Shown here: positions 57,387-64,000 of the stretch, in pieces
Numbering within the stretch: the stretch's first letter is position 1
Layout: each line of letters opens with the position of its first letter
From: Adiantum capillus-veneris
Lineage: Eukaryota > Streptophyta > Polypodiopsida > Polypodiales > Pteridaceae
Assembly (NCBI GenBank): GCA_014529385.2
Contig: CM043961.1
Span: 10,468,478 to 10,532,477 of the forward strand
Direction: 5' to 3'
Length of the DNA stretch: 64,000 bases
The notes under the pieces: model-generated
Told to the model about the DNA's origin: nothing
The model's database searches: none
The model's input: only the letters and a program-made list of their open reading frames with translations
Position numbers and translations under genes: made by a program

Positions 57387-58034
57387 TCATTTGGCAAGCA
57401 GTGAAACAGCACCTTCAACCTCATTCCAGTCGGTCTTTAGTCCTTGCTCAGCATCTTTATCTTCAAGAAGAAGCTCCAAATTTTCTTGAAACTCTTTACC
57501 TGCAGCTTGTAAGAAAAGATCTGTCTTCTCTGCATCTAGTGTGGCCCTTTCTGTCCTGGTGAGTTGTGCATAGCGCCACTCAAATCCCCTAAGTAACTCT
57601 GTTATTGATAGTCCTTGCTTTGGCTTGACTACCCATTCTAAGAATGTCCTTTTGGTCACTCTCTCGGAGTCCTCCATAAAATATTCCCCCTTTAAAGCTA
57701 CTTTGAGTTCTTCCCAATTTCTCCCATGCCCATCTTTAATTACCCTAACATGCTCTCTAATTTCTGGAGCAACAACTAGCTCAAAGCTTTGAATCATCTC
57801 ACCTTCTGACACACGATGCAGCTCCATCTCCTTCACATACTCGCGTAAGTACTTGGTTACATCTTTGCCATTGAACTGATCCATTCTATTGACGACTGCT
57901 TGTATGGCCTTCGTTGCTGAAATCTCCCTTCTTTCAGTGGCATGTTGTTGTTGCATGAACATTGCAAATGCTTGAAACATTTGCATTGTTGCTGGGTCAA
58001 AATGTATACCCTGTTGCTCAACATGATCACCCAT
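57387..58034 (-). CDS. Gypsy-3 region A: Gag (215 aa)
   Basis: ATG at 58034 (MGDHVEQQGIHFDPATMQMF) opens a frame to TGA at 57387-57389. The Met/Gln-rich N-terminus is followed by a Gag core (MDQFNGKDVTKYLREYVKEM, WEELKVALKGEYFMED). The next downstream ORF, with the zinc knuckle, is in the same frame. Only the single TGA (AAA-TGA-CAA) separates them, so Gag and Pol would be joined if the TGA were read through or had once been CGA. The Gag start lies only about 30 bases after the primer site, a very short leader. The start was chosen because upstream in-frame codons run into the primer site and the LTR. Confidence 0.75.
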   Translation of the reverse strand: MGDHVEQQGIHFDPATMQMFQAFAMFMQQQHATERREISATKAIQAVVNRMDQFNGKDVTKYLREYVKEMELHRVSEGEMIQSFELVVAPEIREHVRVIKDGHGRNWEELKVALKGEYFMEDSERVTKRTFLEWVVKPKQGLSITELLRGFEWRYAQLTRTERATLDAEKTDLFLQAAGKEFQENLELLLEDKDAEQGLKTDWNEVEGAVSLLAK

Positions 58035-58063
58035 GGTTACCCACAAAATCTCACCCTGACAGT

Positions 58064-58081
58064 TTCGCGTCAGGTTCACCA
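58064..58081 (-). other. Gypsy-3 primer-binding site (Trp tRNA-like)
   Basis: On the minus strand the sequence is TGGTGAACCTGACGCGAA. As I recall it, the 3' end of plant tRNA-Trp is TTCACGTCGGGTTCACCA, which would give TGGTGAACCCGACGTGAA, a match at all but two positions. It starts six bases after the LTR end. Confidence 0.7.
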
Positions 58082-58087
58082 AAAATA

Positions 58088-60090
58088 TGTCGAGAAATTT
58101 GCGGTCTTGCCAGGAAAGCACCGGGCTTATGGCTGTGAGAGTTTGTGAGAGAACTCAACAAAAACTATATGAAGGAGTTAAACCCTAGATGCCATGAAGA
58201 CTAGGGTTTGGAAAGAAGTGCAATCAAAGAAGACTCACTCTTTCTCTCTTGCACTCACACACACAAAGAAAGAACACAAAAGAGAATGTCAAAACAATAC
58301 GAAAATGAAAACATCAAGGCTATGGTCATATCGTATCATGGGTAATATGAAAGGGTTAATAGATGAGTTAATGGCATTCAATCTTGGCTGACCAAATAGG
58401 CTAGGAATTGTTCTTTGAAATTGTAGTTTTGTGCTTACCATAATATATATATTTTGTCTAGTGATTGGGATTAATTGTGTGTACAAATCCTCTTCGTTCA
58501 TAGCAAGATAACTACGCTTACGTCAAAAGAAAAGTTATAGTCTATGAGAGGTAGTATGATGGGATCCGGTGATAGAAGTATTTCATTAAGCCTTTCTGGG
58601 CCAAAGAGAAACACTATACGTTGTTGAGAGTGTATTTTTTGGCTAATCCATACGTTAATTCTAATAGATCGTACAGAGTGAAAGCGATAGAAATGATCAT
58701 CATGTGGGTTATTCATCTAGGATAGTATGTGAGAAATGTAGATATGAGAGAAGTGAAGAGATGAGAAGTTTCCCTCCCAAGCCCTATTCTTGCCCGTAGG
58801 CAATAAGGATACTGCGGGGAGAGATGTACATGTAGCAAAGAGAACCTAGAGAGGATGAATTACTAAGAATGAGAGAGATAGGTTTGGTTAAGGAGATGAG
58901 ATTAGATACATATATATATGTTGGATTAGAGATAAAAATGAAAACAACAAGAAATCAAGAAAACATCAATGTAGAACACATCTTACTTGAAACCCTTCGG
59001 CACCATTATTGATGGGAGAGAGAAGAAGAGGGGAGAATTCAACGTTGATTGATACGCCAAGTACAACACCTTCTTTGATTAGAGTTGATCTTCCAAGGAT
59101 AGCGTACAAGAATGGCTAGTCTTCCTCTAGGATAAAGTGTAGGCTTGGGCTTATGTTAATGGGGCTAAGTACAATTAGGCATTACTACTCACTCCCTCAA
59201 GAATTCCTCTCATCAATGGCTTGAATGCTTGACTTCCTTTTCAAGGAAGAAGAGGTCCCCTTTTATAGGTGAAGGGAACCCCCAAGGGTTTACACAAGAA
59301 GAGAGAGCCAGTGTGAATAGGAATTGGAAAAGTTGGAAATGAGCTGTCCCTGCATGATGTGGGCAGACTGGGGTCTAGTATTTTGATCATATCTCCTCAA
59401 CCGTGGCTCCAAATAAAACAGTAAAAATATGGACAGAAACTTCAGCTCATTAGCTATGATTTTCATTTTAAAATCATTTTCCAATTTGGATTGGAACCTT
59501 GTGTAAAAAATTCATCAAAATAGGGTCCATTTCTGGCAGCAAAAGTCTTCCTGTGGTCCCCTTAGCCTAGACTTTCATTTAAATCCAAAGGACACCTCAT
59601 GCCATATGAAAGCATGACATTGCTCCTTGACAAAGTTTTGTAATCATGCTTGCAATAATGCATTAAAATAAGTGTATCTTTGAAATCATGCCACCTAGTG
59701 TCCCACTAGGATTTGATTCCCTCCTAGTAGCTATTTAAAAAGAAATATAAGAAAAGTATAAAAAATACATAGAATATATATATATTGGAGTTTACCCTAG
59801 ATATAGGATCTAGCTAGGGTGTGAGATGATAATGAGATAGTAGAAATAAAGAATCAATGCTTTTTGCCCCAAGTTAAAGAGGCGGAGCTATTGAGCTTTT
59901 CCCATAGTATTTTCTGATGGTAAAGTAAGGATAGGTTACCCTTGAGAAAAATAATAGGATGAGATAGAAGGCTTATTATTATACTTAAATATGCATATGT
60001 ACATTATAGGAAACATAATTATGTATCTAAAAAGTTACAAGATAGATCTTGTAGCATGCGTTCCCACTATGTACGTGTCACAACACGACA
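58088..60090 (-). repeat. Gypsy-3 LTR, right copy (2003 bp)
   Basis: It serves as 5' LTR of region A and as 3' LTR of region B. Its ends match the left copy (TGTCGTG... to ...TTCTCGACA on the minus strand). Differences from the left copy noticed by eye number about seven, or roughly 0.35 percent. Confidence 0.95.
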
Positions 60091-60148
60091 TTCACCCCCT
60101 CTAAACCTACACATCCTCCGGTATGTGGCACATTATTTCTTTGTCAGA

Positions 60149-62362
60149 TCAGCCCTCTTGTACATCTTCCTTGCTTTCTTCTTCACTGGATGATTCCAAA
60201 TCTTCATCTTCACTTTGATCTTTACCTGTGGTTTTCTCTTCTTCCTCATCAACATCTTCTGGATCATTGTCTCCTCTTCTCTTAAACATTTTGATCCTTT
60301 TTCCTGCAATGGGAATCTTTACTTTTGTACCATCTAGTTCAGACAAGCTGTAAGTAGCATTTTCATGCACATGCTCTACAACATAAGGTCCAAACCATCT
60401 TTTTGAAAACTTACGCATGACTGTGTGCTGGTTATCAAGGCTACTATCATACACCAAAACCCAGTCACCTTTGTCAATTGCTTTGCTCCTGAGTGGATGT
60501 CGCTTATCAAAGTATTCCTTGTTTTTCAACCTTGCATTTTTGAGTCGTTCTTTTGCAGCTTCAATGTCTCCAGGTCTTCTCTCTAGCTGCCTTATACGCA
60601 GTGCAAGGAGATCTTCCCTGCTAAGCCCCTCTTGCCAAGGTAGTATATTCCATGTGGGAATTGTATCTTCAATCGGCATCACTGGCTTTTGACCATACAT
60701 TAGCTCCGTAGGCATGTAGCCAGTTACTGAGCTATGTGTTGTACGATCAGCCCATAAAGCATATGGTAACAGTTTTGGCCACTCACCAACTCTTCCTTCG
60801 CAAGCCTTGGCCAAAGCTTTGATGATAGGAGGATGTCCTCTTTCACTCTTTCCATTGCCTTCAGGGTTGTAAGTTGTAGTAAGAGAAAGCTTGATTCCTA
60901 ATCTAGAAAAGAACTCCCTTGCTTCTTCGGCATCCAGTTTACCTCTATCTGCAGTGATTTTTCCCACACAACCATAACGGAAAATCACCTCATCAAGAAG
61001 GAATTTGCACACAGATTTTATGGTTTTAGCTCTTAATGCTCTTCCTTCAACCTGGTTAGTTAGGTCCTCTCGTGCAAGAACCAAGTATCTCATCTGCCAG
61101 AGTCCTAGAGGCATTGTGACTAGATCCACAACCCATTTATAGTGCATGGCTAACGGATATGTAGGGTGCAATCCATCACGATGTCGAACATTTGAATACA
61201 CTTGACAAGTTACACATGTCTCTACAAACTGAGATACATCTTTATACATACCCTTCCACCAGTATTTTTCTTTCAACTTGGAGAAGGTTGCCCATACACC
61301 CTTGTGTCCAGCCCATAGAATCTCATGAAGCTCTTGCATGAGCTTTACTTGAGTCTCTTTTTTACATATAACCCTTTGTGGTGTAGCACCCTTTTGTTTA
61401 GGATGCTTCCACAAGTAACCATCCCTCAAAAAGTACCCATATGCTTTCCTGCGTATCCTCTTGAATTCTTGTACAGACCAATCATCCTGTTTTGTTAGAG
61501 TACTCAAGTAGCTTCCAATAAGAAGCCAATCACCTTCATAAAGCTCTTTCAAGAATGATTCAAGTAGATTAGTCATGCAGACATTGTTACCTTTGACATG
61601 AGAGATAGAATAGAACTTTGTGCCTACATCATCTCCCTCGTCAATCATTTGTGACTCATCTTCATACCTTGCCCTTGATAGCATATCTGCCACTGTATTG
61701 TCTTTACCTGAAATGTGCTTAAACTCAGGCTTTAAGGACTTAATGTAGGCAATCCACCGCAACATAGCAATGTCTGGAGTTGAGCAGCTTGTAATCATCC
61801 CAAGAAGTGGTAGACAATCTGTTTCTACAACCACACATGCACCAATTAGGTACTCTTTCCCACTTTTCAAGGCTATAACCATACCCCATAACTCTCTCTT
61901 TATCTGTGGATAGTTTCTTTGGCGAGCACTTAGCACCTTTGCTCCAAATCTTACCACATACCTGTGTCCTTCTTTGTCATCTTGCCCTATTGCCCATCCA
62001 ATCCCTGTAGGACTGGTGTCTACTGTCACAATTACTGGCCTTTGACACTCATAGTCTACCTTTCTCAAAGTTGTTGCTGACTGGAGCAACTCCTTTAGCT
62101 TTTTCATGGATTTTACATGTGCTTCTGTCCATTTAAACTTCTGATGCTTTCTAAGCAGCTGATAAAGAGGATCAGCTACATGTGCATAATGTGGAATCCA
62201 AATAACATAGAAGACACATGCTCCCAGAAACCTTCTAACCTCAGTGATGCTAGTGCACGTTTCTTTCATTCTTTGGATGGCATCTACCTTTGTTGGACAA
62301 GGTTTCCTACCATATGGCCCGCACATGTGTCCCACAATAAGCAGTTCATTGACACCAAACAT
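60149..62362 (-). CDS. Gypsy-3 region B: RNase H and integrase, uninterrupted 737-codon frame
   Basis: This frame joins the parts that are split in region A. It runs from FGVNELLIVGHMCGPYGRKP through the RNase H start (VTVDTSPTGIGWAIGQ) and its continuation (QIKRELWGMVIALKSGKEYL, with TGG where region A has TAG). The integrase has the zinc module (HEILWAGHKGVWATFSKLKE ... CVTCQ), Asp in WVVDLVTMPLG, Asp in ITADRGKLD and Glu in GNGKSERGHP, and the acidic tail follows. Region B also has ADRTTHSS where region A lost one codon. It is the better preserved copy of this half, but lacks its own upstream polymerase, Gag and 5' LTR. The polymerase piece upstream (62363-62674) is in another frame because of the shared frameshift. 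Confidence 0.88.
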   Translation of the reverse strand: MFGVNELLIVGHMCGPYGRKPCPTKVDAIQRMKETCTSITEVRRFLGACVFYVIWIPHYAHVADPLYQLLRKHQKFKWTEAHVKSMKKLKELLQSATTLRKVDYECQRPVIVTVDTSPTGIGWAIGQDDKEGHRYVVRFGAKVLSARQRNYPQIKRELWGMVIALKSGKEYLIGACVVVETDCLPLLGMITSCSTPDIAMLRWIAYIKSLKPEFKHISGKDNTVADMLSRARYEDESQMIDEGDDVGTKFYSISHVKGNNVCMTNLLESFLKELYEGDWLLIGSYLSTLTKQDDWSVQEFKRIRRKAYGYFLRDGYLWKHPKQKGATPQRVICKKETQVKLMQELHEILWAGHKGVWATFSKLKEKYWWKGMYKDVSQFVETCVTCQVYSNVRHRDGLHPTYPLAMHYKWVVDLVTMPLGLWQMRYLVLAREDLTNQVEGRALRAKTIKSVCKFLLDEVIFRYGCVGKITADRGKLDAEEAREFFSRLGIKLSLTTTYNPEGNGKSERGHPPIIKALAKACEGRVGEWPKLLPYALWADRTTHSSVTGYMPTELMYGQKPVMPIEDTIPTWNILPWQEGLSREDLLALRIRQLERRPGDIEAAKERLKNARLKNKEYFDKRHPLRSKAIDKGDWVLVYDSSLDNQHTVMRKFSKRWFGPYVVEHVHENATYSLSELDGTKVKIPIAGKRIKMFKRRGDNDPEDVDEEEEKTTGKDQSEDEDLESSSEEESKEDVQEG

Positions 62363-62674
62363 AGACTTTTTCCTGACAATGTAAGATTCACTTCTTCCAA
62401 CCTAGACAAAATTTTATCACAATCATTTATGTGATTTACCACAAACCTGCGACATCCCTTGAGATCCAAAGCTTCATCTTTGTCACTTTCTTCACATCCT
62501 TTGATAGGCAAATCATCAATGAAAGGCATTGTGATTTGAGGAATAAAGTCACGTATGACCTTATTCATCCCATTCATCATATGTGCAATCGAGTTGGTTG
62601 CTCCGTGTGGCAAGGTACACATCCTTACCAAACCCAAAGGTGTCCTCATGGTTGTCAAGTCTCTACTTTCGATT
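62363..62674 (-). pseudogene. Gypsy-3 region B: reverse transcriptase fragment, truncated at 62674
   Basis: The minus-strand frame reads IESRDLTTMRTPLGLVRM, TLPHGATNSIAHMMNGMNKV and the catalytic FIDDLPIKG. It ends in the same A-run frameshift as region A (62363-62375). At 62674 it changes abruptly to the LTR-like repeat, so everything upstream of this point in the polymerase has been deleted. Confidence 0.9.
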
Positions 62675-63788
62675 CCTAATGAGAATAACAAGAGTACTTG
62701 GGTGGAGAGAGCAAGAAAAAGCATAACACCTAGTTAGATAGCATAAACAATACTTCAAAAGAGAGAGGAATCAAGCAATTGACAACAGTTGAGGACCGGA
62801 TTTGCATGGAACCGGTCCCCCGTCCAAAAGGCTTTGTATTATGGGTTCTCCCATCAAGAGAAACATTTTACAATACAATTCTTTGTGTTCCTTTATTACT
62901 AGCTAGTGCAATGAAGATGGAAACTTCATGTTCTAAGCAAAATACTTATCAAACTCAACATCAATTCCCTCACGGTCTCAGACCCAAGACCGCACACACC
63001 TTTGAAGATGGTGAGAGCTAGCGGGATATGAGAGTAGATTGAGAGGAAGAAGGAGTATTCTTACGAAAAAGATGTACATCTCCTCACATAATCACTCATA
63101 TTAGCATAGATTAGCTTAGTAATTAGCATGGTAGAGGAGATGATCATGCATTGAAGCTTGACTCTTGGTTTGATTTGCATCACAAAGCCAAGAGTTGTTG
63201 GTGTAGGCCTCCCTTCTCACAAGCTTAGAGTAGGTGGTAAGCTTTCCATTAAAGCTTGAGAAGGAGAGAGAGTCCTCTTTGCTTCACACATGAGATTGTG
63301 TGAGTGTGTGTGTGATAATGGCTTGCAAAAATCAGCCCCCTCTCTCTCTTGGTCGACCCCCCTTCCAATTTTCTCTTGCTACAGTCCTATTGGACCTCCC
63401 CAGGCCTAGCCAATGGGAATTAAGCAGTATAAGTGATAGCCTTCTGACATTTGTCCCCCTTTTCCCTTTTGTGAGAGCTTTAGGTAATTATTTAATTCAG
63501 CTAAACTCTCATTGGACCCCTTTGCCTCCTGGCCAATAGGAATCAGGCAAGCCATTGGGCTGTTGAATGCTCATTGGTCCCCTTGGGAGACTGTCCAATA
63601 GTCTTCTAGAGAGCTTAATTCTTATTGGTTCTTTTATTAAGTGTTTTTAAATTAATTAAACTAGATTTTCTCTAGCCTAATTCTCATTGGTCCACCTCCA
63701 AGGCCATCCAATAGGAATTGGATACACCTTTGGACATCTAGGCTAGGGAGCTGACATGTGTCCCTCATTCCCTTTGTGTAAAGGGAGC

Positions 63789-63829
<41 letters not shown>

Positions 63830-64000
63830 TTTCTCTCTCATCCCCTACTTGCAAGGCTCGCCCCATCCTATGTAGGGATTGATAAAGACTTTTTGTGACA
63901 CACACTAAGCATCCAATTTCCCTAGTGTTTGGCCTTTGGACACAACCCTTGATTTTTTGGAACCTTAGCATTTTGGAAGTCTTAATGGGCTGAACCTTAG
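62675..64000 (-). repeat. LTR-like repeat, copy 2 (probable Chromo-1 5' LTR, truncated)
   Basis: It matches 47139-48491 in the same orientation, beginning at CCTAATGAGAATAAC and running past the window end. It includes the GT microsatellite at about 63791-63822. Its left part is cut at the junction with Gypsy-3 region B. Small frames in it (62779-63021, 63300-63539) correspond to similar chance frames in copy 1. Confidence 0.7.

Larger units (their letters stand above)
50075..62674 (-). mobile_element. Gypsy-3: tandem array LTR - internal A - LTR - truncated internal B
   Basis: Two LTRs of 2003 bp (50075-52077 and 58088-60090) have identical lengths and about seven differences by eye. They enclose internal region A (52078-58087), complete from gag to integrase on the minus strand. 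To the right of the second LTR a second internal region B (60091-62674) repeats the integrase and RNase H end of A and part of its polymerase, then stops abruptly at 62674. Such arrays arise by unequal recombination between LTRs. The very similar LTRs mean a recent insertion. CACGC precedes the left LTR, but the right outer end is deleted, so no target duplication could be confirmed. Confidence 0.93.

Overview
The window is plant nuclear DNA built mostly from nested, decayed LTR retrotransposons, with two short islands of single-copy-like gene sequence. Ty1/copia and Ty3/gypsy elements with plant tRNA primer sites (initiator-Met, and a Trp-like site), GT-AG introns, a transit-peptide-like N-terminus, and degenerate PLS-type pentatricopeptide repeats (IDMYAKCG, DAITYACTLKA) all point to a land plant. 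The PPR wording and repeat load would fit a fern or another large-genome vascular plant, but that is inference. No rRNA, tRNA, CRISPR or bacterial feature was found.

Layout. 1-8027: two copies of one copia family (Copia-1) lie head to head around a 370-bp spacer, giving an inverted repeat of about 2.7 kb per arm. 8028-15100: a gene island. It holds a two-exon gene for an unrecognised, probably plastid-targeted protein (8963-10039), the first coding exon of a conserved plant gene of unknown function (12457 to about 12714), a pair of 92-bp foldback elements, microsatellites and a C38A21 tract. 15190-18620: a broken minus-strand PPR gene, small direct duplications and a LINE reverse-transcriptase remnant. 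19740-33310: a degenerate tandem repeat, microsatellites, then a long dead gypsy element (Gypsy-1). Its leader carries a palindrome array, and a second protease-like ORF lies beyond its integrase. 35870-38440: a minus-strand gag-like start, an AT-rich array of about 150-bp units, and a minus-strand TATA box.

38744-43684: a structurally complete copia element (Copia-2) with its target-site duplication. It sits just to the left of a second copy of the palindrome array (43958-44870), which is followed by an orphan ORF (45037-46218; Gypsy-2). 46556-50074: a minisatellite, an LTR-like repeat and the 3' end of a chromodomain gypsy element on the minus strand (Chromo-1). 50075-62674: a young minus-strand gypsy (Gypsy-3) arranged LTR-internal-LTR-truncated internal, inserted into Chromo-1. 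62675-64000: a second copy of the Chromo-1 LTR-like repeat, fused to the broken Gypsy-3 at a 2-bp microhomology.

None of the retroelements here reads as autonomous. Many premature stops in the copia elements sit where CAG, CGA or TGG would be expected, the pattern left by deamination of methylated cytosine in silenced plant transposons. The parts most worth following up are the periodic palindrome array shared by two loci, the post-integrase protease ORF of Gypsy-1, the young Gypsy-3 tandem array with an unusual protease site, and the unrecognised two-exon gene.
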